Source: Alphaproteobacteria bacterium
GTDB taxonomy: Bacteria; Pseudomonadota; Alphaproteobacteria; Holosporales; Holosporaceae
Direction of reading: 5' to 3'
NCBI GenBank assembly: GCA_016870135.1
Contig: VGCF01000023.1
Location: 1 to 12,985 of the forward strand
Length of the DNA: 12,985 nt
The position numbers were made by a program, and so were the translations under genes. Below the pieces are notes generated by a model that did not search any database, was not told where the DNA came from, and saw only the letters and a list, made by a program, of their open reading frames with translations. Positions 1 through 7,504 of this stretch are shown in pieces; within the stretch, counting starts at the first letter, position 1; each line of letters starts with the position of its first letter.

Positions 1-1741
1 GCCGTATGGCCAAACTGATGACGGAAATGGCGTGCTCTTGACCCACCACGCGCTGGTGCAACAAGGACTCCATATTCAGCAATTTACTGTTTTCCCCCGC
101 GATCATTTTATCCACAGGAATACCCGTCCAGCGGGACACAATGGCGGCAATATCTTTGTCTGATACCTCTTCACGCAACAAAGTACCCCCAGAATGGGAT
201 TCTTCTTCTTTTTTGGCGATGCTTTCTTCCAGTTGGGGAATGGCGCTGTACATCAACTCACCTGCTTTGGCCAATTCACCTTGCCTTTGGGCCTGCATTA
301 ATGCATGTCGTGCATGATCCAGGTCGGTTTTCAGCGCCTGCAAATCCGCAATGGCTTTGCGCTCTTTTTGCCAACGCATGGTCATATCTGCGCTGACTTC
401 TTCTAAATCAGCGATGTCTTTTTGGCATTGGTTCAATCGGCGAATACTGGCGTCGTCCGTTTCTTTTTTCAAGGCCTCGTATTCAATTTTCAGTTGCATC
501 AACCGGCGATCCATTTCGTCCAGCTTTTCTGGCTTAGAGTGCACCTCCATACGCAATCGACTGGCCGCCTCGTCCATTAAATCAATGGCTTTGTCTGGTA
601 AAAATCGTTCGGTTAAATATCGATCCGACAGGGTTGCCGCTGCAATAATGGCCCCATCTGTAATACGCACACCATGGTGCATCTCGTAACGCTCTTTCAA
701 TCCTCGTAAAATGGAAATGCTTTCTTCTACACTGGGTTGATCCACATAAAGGGTTTGAAACCGTCTAGCCAATGCCGCATCCTTTTCAATGTATTGACGG
801 TATTCGTCCAACGTGGTGGCTCCAATGCAATGCAGCTCCCCTCGGGCCAAAGCAGGTTTTAAGATATTGGCGGCATCCATGGCCCCATCCCCTTTGCCCG
901 CGCCTACCAAGGTGTGCAGTTCATCAATAAACAACACCACATCGCCCTGCCCCTCTGTAATCTCGTTCAGCACGGCCTTTAAACGCTCTTCAAATTCGCC
1001 TCGGTATTTGCTGCCTGCAATTAGGGCACCTAAATCCAAGGACATCACGCGGGTATTACGCAATGTATCAGGAATATCGTTGCACGCGATCCGCAGCGCC
1101 AAGCCCTCGATAATGGCTGTTTTTCCTACACCAGGTTCGCCGATCAAGACTGGATTATTTTTGGTACGCCGCGACAACACCTGAATGGTACGACGAATTT
1201 CTTCTTCACGACCAATCACAGGATCCAACTTACCCTCCTTGGCCAGCTGAGTCATATCCTTGGCATATTTCTTTAATGCATCGTACTGATCTTCTGCACT
1301 GGCAGACTGAGCCGTACGCCCCTTACGCAATGCGGCAATGGCCCTATTCAACCCATCGGGTTTCAAGCCCGCTTTGGCCAGAATATCCCCTGTGGTGGCA
1401 TCCTGTAACAATCCCCAAAATACGCTTTCCACTGTGACAAATTGGTCCCCCAAAGAGGTGGCGAAATCTTTGGCTTGAACCAATACTTTTTGTAATGCTG
1501 GTGACGTTGTAACCTGACTGTTTTTGGCCACAGGCTTTTTTTCCAACATCAAGGCCACCTGTGCCATGGCCTGGGCGGGATCTCCGCCTGCTTCTGTCAT
1601 CAGAGCACTGACTCCCCCTTGAGGATCGGACAACAAGGCGCCCAAAACGTGGATGGGCAGCACCTCTGGATGCTCTTTTCGAACGGCACTTTGGTGGGCT
1701 TCTTGTAAAAATCCCTGGGTTCGATCTGTAAAATGATTCAT
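1..1741 (-). CDS. clpB: ATP-dependent disaggregase ClpB, 5' two thirds (partial)
   Basis: Reading the minus strand from ATG at 1741 gives 580 codons open to the window edge; ClpB is usually about 860 residues, so the C-terminal third is missing. ClpB is a hexameric cytoplasmic AAA+ machine that threads aggregated proteins through its pore together with DnaK. Domains seen: N-terminal Clp repeat domain (about 1-145), first ATPase domain with Walker A GEPGVGKT (201-208), pore loop KYRGEFEER (Y246), Walker B VVLFIDE (268-274) and arginine-finger region LARRF (324-328), a long charged coiled-coil middle domain (about 400-515), then RWTGIPVDKM and the start of the second ATPase domain (VVGQEHAIS). 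The middle domain separates ClpB from ClpA and ClpC. AGGAAG (plus-strand 1747-1752) sits 5 nt before the ATG and supports this start. It is divergent from the tRNA gene, and an inverted repeat lies 46-72 bases upstream. The family call is secure. Confidence 0.97.
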   Translation of the reverse strand, partial: MNHFTDRTQGFLQEAHQSAVRKEHPEVLPIHVLGALLSDPQGGVSALMTEAGGDPAQAMAQVALMLEKKPVAKNSQVTTSPALQKVLVQAKDFATSLGDQFVTVESVFWGLLQDATTGDILAKAGLKPDGLNRAIAALRKGRTAQSASAEDQYDALKKYAKDMTQLAKEGKLDPVIGREEEIRRTIQVLSRRTKNNPVLIGEPGVGKTAIIEGLALRIACNDIPDTLRNTRVMSLDLGALIAGSKYRGEFEERLKAVLNEITEGQGDVVLFIDELHTLVGAGKGDGAMDAANILKPALARGELHCIGATTLDEYRQYIEKDAALARRFQTLYVDQPSVEESISILRGLKERYEMHHGVRITDGAIIAAATLSDRYLTERFLPDKAIDLMDEAASRLRMEVHSKPEKLDEMDRRLMQLKIEYEALKKETDDASIRRLNQCQKDIADLEEVSADMTMRWQKERKAIADLQALKTDLDHARHALMQAQRQGELAKAGELMYSAIPQLEESIAKKEEESHSGGTLLREEVSDKDIAAIVSRWTGIPVDKMIAGENSKLLNMESLLHQRVVGQEHAISVISLAIR

Positions 1742-1786
1742 AGTCACTTCCTGGAAAAACAAAATCTTTAAACAATTATCTCATAT

Positions 1787-1813
1787 AATCTTGTAAAAAA
1801 TCTATACAAGATT
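1787..1813. promoter_or_regulatory. Perfect 9-9-9 inverted repeat upstream of clpB, candidate heat-shock operator
   Basis: Arms AATCTTGTA (1787-1795) and TACAAGATT (1805-1813) are exact reverse complements separated by 9 bases. It lies 46-72 bases upstream of the clpB ATG. The 9-N9-9 geometry equals that of CIRCE (the HrcA operator), but the arm sequence differs. The inner CTTG-N13-CAAG has the outer bases and spacing of the HspR operator HAIR (CTTGAGT-N7-ACTCAAG). Read toward clpB, CTTGTAT could instead be a sigma32-type -35 element, with an AT-rich TATAT about 15 bases downstream. The symmetry is directly visible; the regulatory role is inferred. A second inverted repeat, CGCTGG-CC-CCAGCG, lies at 1856-1869. 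Otherwise I see nothing in the clpB-tRNA gap except the tRNA promoter. Confidence 0.5.
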
Positions 1814-1915
1814 TAGTTTTTTTTACAGAATGAACATTGGTCGTCGAATCCATCACGCTGGCCCCAGCGCCCCAGATCCGTTCCACATGTTTTTTTGAAA
1901 AATAGAAAACAGCTC

Positions 1916-1943
1916 TTGACTTCACCAACCTTTTGTTTATAAA
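1916..1943 (+). promoter_or_regulatory. Sigma70-type promoter of tRNA-Arg
   Basis: TTGACT (1916-1921, 5/6 to TTGACA) and TATAAA (1938-1943, 5/6 to TATAAT) are separated by 16 bases. The predicted start is near 1950, eight bases before the mature tRNA end, as expected for a short pre-tRNA leader. Confidence 0.7.
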
Positions 1944-1957
1944 ATATGAAGAATCGT

Positions 1958-2034
1958 GCGCCCTTAGCTCAATTGGATAGAGCGTCAGACTACGGATCTG
2001 AAGGTTAGGAGTTCAAGTCTTCTAGGGCGTGCCA
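1958..2034 (+). tRNA. tRNA-Arg, anticodon ACG
   Basis: A full cloverleaf can be drawn by hand. The acceptor stem is GCGCCCT with AGGGCGT (one G-U pair). The D stem is GCTC/GAGC. The anticodon stem is TCAGA/TCTGA around the loop CTACGGA, giving anticodon ACG (decoding CGN arginine codons, A34 normally deaminated to inosine). The variable loop is AGGTT. The T stem is AGGAG/CTTCT with loop TTCAAGT. The discriminator is G and CCA is encoded (2032-2034). Length is 77 nt. It is transcribed away from clpB and toward alaS, from its own promoter. Confidence 0.97.
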
Positions 2035-2097
2035 AAAAAATACGGAAAAATATAGAAAAAATGCCTTCAGGGATCCTGTCACTTACGAACATTTGAA

Positions 2098-2123
2098 CCA
2101 TATTCGTTGATGATAATATGTGG
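2098..2123 (+). repeat. Weak hairpin in the tRNA-alaS gap
   Basis: CCATATT (2098-2104) can pair with AATATG-GG (2115-2123, one bulged T) around a 10-nt loop, followed within a few bases by TATTTTT. It could be a poor terminator for the tRNA transcript, but the stem is AT-rich and the T-tract is displaced. Apart from this and the alaS promoter I see nothing in 2035-2244. Confidence 0.25.
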
Positions 2124-2185
2124 TGGTATTTTTGGCTTTGGACCTGATTCATGGCATGGGGTTCGGACAATGGGCGTGTTGTTTA

Positions 2186-2214
2186 TTGATTTATAAGATT
2201 AAATTCTGTATACT
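2186..2214 (+). promoter_or_regulatory. Sigma70-type promoter of alaS
   Basis: TTGATT (2186-2191) and TATACT (2209-2214) are spaced by exactly 17 bases. The predicted start near 2221 leaves a leader of only about 24 nt before the ATG, with no Shine-Dalgarno sequence in it. Confidence 0.65.
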
Positions 2215-2244
2215 GTCCTGTAAATTTTTAATGCCAAACCAACC

Positions 2245-4839
2245 ATGAATTCCGCAGAATTGCGCACTCTGTTTTTAGAGTTTTTTCAAAGAAAAGGCCA
2301 CGTCCTTGCGCCCTCTGCGCCCTTGGTTCCACACAATGACCCCACGTTGCTGTTTACAAGTGCTGGCATGGTGCCGTTTAAGGATTACTTTACAGGGGCC
2401 GTGTCTCGCCCTTATCCCACAGCAGCAAGCTGTCAAAAATGCGTGCGCGCAGGTGGAAAGCATAATGATTTAGAACAGGTAGGACACACCAAAAGGCACC
2501 ACACGTTTTTTGAAATGTTGGGCAATTTTTCCTTTGGTGATTATTTCAAAGAGGCGGCTATTTTATATGCCTGGACGTTTTTAACCGACACATTACAGCT
2601 GGACAAGAATCGTCTGTGGATTACCGTATACCATACCGATCACCAAGCGGTCCAATGGTGGAAAAAAATTGCAGGTTTGGGCGATGATCGCATCATTCGC
2701 ATTGCAACGTCGGATAATTTTTGGTCCGCAGGCGATATGGGTCCCTGTGGACCGTGTTCCGAGATTTTCTATGATCATGGGGATCATATTTTTGGTGGAT
2801 TGCCTGGTACAGCAGACCAATATGGTGATCGGTACGTCGAGTTGTGGAATTTGGTGTTCATGCAGTTTGATCAAAAAGGTCCGGATGAACGTGTAGATTT
2901 ACCATCACCCAGTATTGATACAGGGATGGGCCTGGAACGCATTGCCGCAGTGGTTCAGGGGGTAAACGATAATTTTGAAACAGATATTTTCAAAGCGATT
3001 ATTGATCAATCTGTGTCCTTGTGTCCGGATCAAGAGAGCTCTGATCATGTCCGCGTTGCCCACAGGGTGGTGGCCGACCATTTACGCAGCAGCAGTTTTT
3101 TATTGGCCGAAGGGGTTTTGCCCAGCAATGAAGGCCGCGGGTATGTGGTGCGACGCATCATGCGCAGAGCCTTGCGACACATTCATTTTTTGGGTGCCAA
3201 ATGCGATCACTTAGCCCAGTTGGTACCTGTTTTAATTGAAAAAATGGGGGCCGCCTATCCAGAGCTGGGCCGTACACAAGATTTAATCACGTCCGTTTTG
3301 TCTCAGGAAGGAGAGCAATTTGAAGAATTATTGCGAAAAGGGCTGCGCCGTATGGAGGGGTGGTTAAGTCGGGCGAAAAAGGGAGATCTTATGCCTGGTG
3401 CCGATGCCTTTACCCTGTACGACACCTTTGGATTTCCCCTAGACTTAACCCAAGATATTGTAAAGGAAAAAGGGTGTGGTGTGGATGAACGGGAATTTCA
3501 TATTTGTATGAGTGCACAAAAAGAGCAATCGCGTGCATCATGGTCAGGCAGTGGAGGATGGGCAAAATCTTCCCTTTGGGATGATTTAAATCAACGTTAT
3601 GCCGCCACAGCGTTTGTCGGGTATGATGATTTGCACGCTCTGGGTCAAATCCTGTGCATGGCATGGGATCAAGAAGAGGTGGGTGTTGGGGAAACGTCTG
3701 TATTAAAGGCGTCGCAAACGGGGTATGTGGTCTTGGATCAAACCTCGTTTTACCCAGAATCTGGTGGACAAAAAGGCGATGGTGGGCAATTCACCTGGAC
3801 TCACGGTTCGGCCACGGTTTTAGATACGATGAAAAAAGGCCACTTGATTGCCCATTTAATCCAGGTCAACAGTGGGCAGTTAAAGGTCAATGACACCATT
3901 CATTGTGCCGTGGACAGCTCCAGGCACGACACAGCGGCCCATCATTCAGCGACCCATTTGCTGCAAGCGGCATTGCGGCGCGTTTTGGGAAAACACGTGA
4001 TGCAAAAAGGATCATCGGTCAGTCCGGATCGATTGCGTTTTGACTTCAGTCATCAAAATGCCGTGTCTTGGGATCAGTTGGAATCTGTGGAAAATATGGT
4101 CAACGGATGGATTAGGGAAAACACAGCCATTGAGACCAAACATATGCCTCAAGACGTTGCTCTGGCATCAGGAGCCATGGCTTTTTTTGGTGAAAAATAC
4201 GATGATGTGGTGCGTGTGATTTCCATGGGGGATGCATCTGTGGAATTGTGTGGTGGAACGCACGCAAAACGGACAGGAGATTTAGGGTTATTTAAAATCA
4301 TATCCGAATCAGGTGTGGCCGGTGGGGTGCGTCGCATCGAGGCTGTGGTGGGGAAATCGGCATTAAAAGTGGTGCAAACATGGCATGATCAATTGCGCAG
4401 TTTTTCCCATAAACTGAAAACGCCTATTGTCCAATTATCTGAAAAAATAGATACATTAAATGCCAATCGGCAAAGCACAAAACCCGCATGTTCATCCGTT
4501 GTGTGTCAAGAGTCGGCCATCGGCTCTGTGGTTTTTTGGCACGCAGAACAACCAAGGGCCTCCTTCAAAGACTTGAAAACTGCCTATGATCAAGTCAGAA
4601 AAACCTTGACATCGGGGATTGTCGTATTAACCAGCACAGAAGACGATACGACCTGTCTTATTTTGGGGGTTACACCCGATTTAAATCATGATGCCGCTGT
4701 GCTGTTAAAAACCATATTGGCTCCGTTTCAAGTGTCCAGTGGCGGACGCAAAGATTTGGCCCAAGGGGGAGGAAAAGGTTTGCCTTTACACCCTGCCCTT
4801 ATGAATCATATTATTCAAACTCTGGAACCTGTATTATGA
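2245..4839 (+). CDS. alaS: Alanyl-tRNA synthetase
   Basis: 864 residues, close to the 875 of E. coli AlaS. This cytoplasmic class II synthetase charges tRNA-Ala with alanine using ATP and edits mischarged serine and glycine. The N-terminal catalytic core (about 1-250) includes the AlaS signature around SAGMVPFKDYF (39-49) and GKHNDLEQVG (71-80). The tRNA-recognition region follows, with EGRGYVVRRIMRRALRH (296-312). The editing domain carries the zinc ligands H567, H571 (HHSATH), C669 and H673 (CGGTH), matching H564/H568/C666/H670 of E. coli. The C-Ala domain ends with the glycine-rich SSGGRKDLAQGGGKG (831-845). All catalytic and editing motifs are intact. The ATG at 2245 aligns with the usual AlaS start and follows a 17-base-spaced promoter; there is no Shine-Dalgarno sequence. 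In many bacteria alaS sits beside recA or recX; here it precedes mutS. Confidence 0.98.
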   Translation: MNSAELRTLFLEFFQRKGHVLAPSAPLVPHNDPTLLFTSAGMVPFKDYFTGAVSRPYPTAASCQKCVRAGGKHNDLEQVGHTKRHHTFFEMLGNFSFGDYFKEAAILYAWTFLTDTLQLDKNRLWITVYHTDHQAVQWWKKIAGLGDDRIIRIATSDNFWSAGDMGPCGPCSEIFYDHGDHIFGGLPGTADQYGDRYVELWNLVFMQFDQKGPDERVDLPSPSIDTGMGLERIAAVVQGVNDNFETDIFKAIIDQSVSLCPDQESSDHVRVAHRVVADHLRSSSFLLAEGVLPSNEGRGYVVRRIMRRALRHIHFLGAKCDHLAQLVPVLIEKMGAAYPELGRTQDLITSVLSQEGEQFEELLRKGLRRMEGWLSRAKKGDLMPGADAFTLYDTFGFPLDLTQDIVKEKGCGVDEREFHICMSAQKEQSRASWSGSGGWAKSSLWDDLNQRYAATAFVGYDDLHALGQILCMAWDQEEVGVGETSVLKASQTGYVVLDQTSFYPESGGQKGDGGQFTWTHGSATVLDTMKKGHLIAHLIQVNSGQLKVNDTIHCAVDSSRHDTAAHHSATHLLQAALRRVLGKHVMQKGSSVSPDRLRFDFSHQNAVSWDQLESVENMVNGWIRENTAIETKHMPQDVALASGAMAFFGEKYDDVVRVISMGDASVELCGGTHAKRTGDLGLFKIISESGVAGGVRRIEAVVGKSALKVVQTWHDQLRSFSHKLKTPIVQLSEKIDTLNANRQSTKPACSSVVCQESAIGSVVFWHAEQPRASFKDLKTAYDQVRKTLTSGIVVLTSTEDDTTCLILGVTPDLNHDAAVLLKTILAPFQVSSGGRKDLAQGGGKGLPLHPALMNHIIQTLEPVL

Positions 4840-4866
4840 ATGTGATAATCATTCCATAGCATTTAA

Positions 4867-4905
4867 GGGATCTGTGGTCGAGAATATAGACCACAGACCC
4901 ATCCC
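4867..4905 (+). terminator. Strong hairpin between alaS and mutS, possible 3' end of alaS
   Basis: CTGTGGTC (4872-4879) pairs perfectly with GACCACAG (4889-4896) around a 9-nt loop. The stem can be extended by GGGAT (4867-4871) with ATCCC (4901-4905) across a bulge of ACCC, giving 13 pairs. A smaller hairpin, GAATG/CATTC (4838-4842 with 4850-4854), overlaps the alaS stop. There is no T-tract after the large stem, so it is not a canonical intrinsic terminator; it could stabilise the alaS 3' end or act with a protein factor. I see no convincing promoter for mutS in this gap. Confidence 0.45.
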
Positions 4906-4958
4906 TATGGTCTGCAGATGCCGTCTTCCCTTTTCAGTCCTCCCACCCCCATGGAACC

Positions 4959-7412
4959 ATGTCTATATCAACGTGCACGCCTAAAATGCCATCCTTAACG
5001 CCCATTATGGCCCAATATCTGTCGATCAAAGAAGAAAACCCCGATTGTTTATTGTTTTTTCGTTTGGGTGATTTTTATGAACTGTTTTTAGAAGACGCAA
5101 AAATTGCATCCCAAGCATTGGACATCATCTTGACCCGACGTCACAAAAATGGCGCAGAGGATATCCCCATGTGTGGTGTTCCAGCCCATGCCAGCGAGTC
5201 CTATATTGCACGATTAATCAAAAAGGGATTTCGTGTGGCCATATGTGAACAAATGGAACAGTCAACAGCAAAAAGCAAAGGCCCCATCCACAGAGAAGTC
5301 GTGCGCATCATTACGCCAGGAACATTGACCGAAGAGACCCTGCTGAATGCCAGAGCCCACAATTTCCTGATGGCACTGTACCCTCAAGAGAAATCTTTTT
5401 CTTTGGCGTGTGTGGATATTTCCACAGGAGACTTTTTCATTGAATCCCATCACAGCAGCGATTTATCCTCTGTACTGCACCGCATCATGCCCCAAGAAAT
5501 TTTGTTGCCAGAACCATGCCTGAACAGGGATGATATTCAGAGCATTTGGCACGATTGGAAAAGCAAAATTCAACCACTGGCCTTGCCCCGTTTTGATCGC
5601 GGAGAAGAGCGTTTAACCAGCTTTTTCAACATTCAAACCATGGAAAGCTTTGGTTCATTCAGCACCATAGAATTGGCCGCAGCCGGTGCATTGTTGGATT
5701 ATGTTTTAATCACACAGAAGAAAAACAGTTTATTGTTATCGCATCCGAAAAAAATAGAACCCTCTGATTGTTTAGAGCTTGACGGTTTCACACGGCGTAA
5801 TTTGGAAATCACCACAACCTTTTCTGGGGAAAAAACAGGGTCTCTGTTGCATACCATCGATGAAACCATTACCCCCATGGGTGGGCGTTTATTGGCCATG
5901 CGCCTGTCCAATCCTTTGAAAAATTTAACCACATTGCAAGAGCGCCAAAACAGCGTTCGATTTTTTGTAAATAACAACAGCACACGAAACGTCATCCGAG
6001 AATTGTTTAAAACCATACCGGATATGGATCGAGCGTTGTCGAGATTGTTTTTACGCCGAGGCACACCCAAAGATTTGGGGGCTCTGCGTGCGGGCCTTCA
6101 GGTTTTACCCGCCATTACAGAGGCATTGTCCCATCATCAGTCCAGTTTAGGTGCAGAGTTGCGTCATCTTTTTCATGCCTTTCACACCCACACATCCCTG
6201 TTAGAGCGCTTGGATCATGCGTTGATGAAGGAATTACCTGCCCAATTACGTGATGGCATGGTGTTTGCACAGGGATATGATGCCGTATTGGATCAAGCCC
6301 GGGAAAACCATGGGGAATGTCAGGATATTCTGCAAGAATTACAACGCCGATACAGTGCGGAAACGGGCATTACCCATTTGCGCATCAAACGCAACGCCAT
6401 TATTGGATATTACATAGAGATTCCTCCGGCATCGGCTGGAAAAATGCCCTTTCACTTTATTTTAAAACAAACACTGGTGTCCAGTTATCGATACACGACC
6501 CCTGAATTATTGGCCATGGAGCAACGTCGGGCCAGCAGTACGGATGCGGCGTACGCCAGGGAATGTCAATTGTTCGAAGAAATTGTGATCCATTTGTGCG
6601 AGTCAGCCGATCAATTGCGCGAAACATTGAATGCCATTGCCGTTTATGATGTATCGTGCGCGTTGGCTGAACTGGCGGAAAAGTATGGCTATACCTGCCC
6701 TATCCTGGATTACTCCACCACCTTTGAAATCGAGGGTGGACGTCACGCGGTGGTTGAACGGGTTTTGAACAATGCCTTTGTGTCCAATGATTGCGCGTTA
6801 TACCCAGAACGCCCCATTTGGATTTTAACAGGGCCCAATATGGCTGGAAAAAGTACGTTTTTACGGCAAAATGCCTTGATTGCACTGTTGGCCCATGTGG
6901 GCAGTTTTGTCCCCGCAACCACGGCCCACATCGGTATCATTGATCGTATTTTTAGCCGCGTTGGGGCATCCGATGATTTGGCCAGGGGACATTCCACATT
7001 TATGGTGGAAATGATCGAAACGGCGACCATTTTAAACAAGGCCACAACCCAAAGTTTTGTCATTTTGGATGAGGTTGGTCGAGGGACATCCACCCATGAT
7101 GGTTTGGCGCTGGCTTGGGCGTGCATAGAATATTTAGATCAACACTTGCCTTGTCGCACCTTTTTTGCCACCCATTATCATGAATTATCGGGCCTGCAGC
7201 ACATGGAGAAATTGGGGTTTTATACTATGGAAATCAAAGAATGGGAGCGCAAAGTGGTGTTTTTTCATAAAATCAAACCGGGAGTGGCGGACCAATCCTA
7301 TGGGTTAAATGTGGCGCGTTTAGCCGGAATTCCCGATGCGATCATTCATCGTGCAGAAGCCATTTTAAGCACCCTGCAGCCTTTGCCACTGACTCCTGCA
7401 ACCCAGACATGA
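4959..7412 (+). CDS. mutS: DNA mismatch repair protein MutS
   Basis: 817 residues. MutS binds mismatches and small loops as a dimer, then as an ATP-bound sliding clamp recruits MutL. The mismatch-reading F-x-E motif is F39-Y40-E41 in RLGDFYELF, as in E. coli F36/E38. The connector domain (about 130-250) and lever/clamp region (about 270-570) follow. The ATPase has Walker A GPNMAGKST (625-633), the RGHSTFMVEM signature (676-685), Walker B VILDEVGRGTSTHDG (701-715) and the FFATHYHEL segment (735-743). The protein stops about 15 residues after IHRAEAILSTL, so it lacks the extra ~35-40 residues that in E. coli hold the beta-clamp-binding and tetramerisation segments. The start is uncertain: ATG 4959 has a pyrimidine-rich leader without a Shine-Dalgarno sequence and lies inside CATGG-AA-CCATG; in-frame ATG 4986 is the main alternative. 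It lies 119 bases after alaS in the same orientation; mutL is not in the window. Confidence 0.98.
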   Translation: MSISTCTPKMPSLTPIMAQYLSIKEENPDCLLFFRLGDFYELFLEDAKIASQALDIILTRRHKNGAEDIPMCGVPAHASESYIARLIKKGFRVAICEQMEQSTAKSKGPIHREVVRIITPGTLTEETLLNARAHNFLMALYPQEKSFSLACVDISTGDFFIESHHSSDLSSVLHRIMPQEILLPEPCLNRDDIQSIWHDWKSKIQPLALPRFDRGEERLTSFFNIQTMESFGSFSTIELAAAGALLDYVLITQKKNSLLLSHPKKIEPSDCLELDGFTRRNLEITTTFSGEKTGSLLHTIDETITPMGGRLLAMRLSNPLKNLTTLQERQNSVRFFVNNNSTRNVIRELFKTIPDMDRALSRLFLRRGTPKDLGALRAGLQVLPAITEALSHHQSSLGAELRHLFHAFHTHTSLLERLDHALMKELPAQLRDGMVFAQGYDAVLDQARENHGECQDILQELQRRYSAETGITHLRIKRNAIIGYYIEIPPASAGKMPFHFILKQTLVSSYRYTTPELLAMEQRRASSTDAAYARECQLFEEIVIHLCESADQLRETLNAIAVYDVSCALAELAEKYGYTCPILDYSTTFEIEGGRHAVVERVLNNAFVSNDCALYPERPIWILTGPNMAGKSTFLRQNALIALLAHVGSFVPATTAHIGIIDRIFSRVGASDDLARGHSTFMVEMIETATILNKATTQSFVILDEVGRGTSTHDGLALAWACIEYLDQHLPCRTFFATHYHELSGLQHMEKLGFYTMEIKEWERKVVFFHKIKPGVADQSYGLNVARLAGIPDAIIHRAEAILSTLQPLPLTPATQT

Positions 7413-7437
7413 TCCAAAAAAGTATCCTGACCCCCAT

Positions 7438-7465
7438 TTGCATAAATGGAATAAACCTTTAGAAT
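7438..7465 (+). promoter_or_regulatory. Weak candidate promoter of topA
   Basis: TTGCAT (7438-7443) and TAGAAT (7460-7465, 5/6 to TATAAT) are spaced by 16 bases in the mutS-topA gap. The -35 matches poorly, so read-through from mutS is equally plausible. Confidence 0.3.
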
Positions 7466-7504
7466 GGTTCGAAGTGTCATGATTCTTTATTATCGAGATC
7501 CTTT

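Noticed and set aside
351..1775. Frames at 351-689 and 813-1184 (plus) and 1344-1775 (minus)
   Set aside because: They are other-frame or antisense readings of clpB, whose own frame is open throughout with every family motif in place.
1787..1824. The clpB upstream inverted repeat followed by a T-tract, as a plus-strand terminator
   Set aside because: No plus-strand transcript is expected to reach it, since clpB starts leftward from just beside it; an operator or promoter role fits better.
1985..2170. Minus-strand frame of 61 codons overlapping the tRNA
   Set aside because: Its C-terminus is the antisense reading of tRNA-Arg, a common false gene call, and the rest has no family resemblance.
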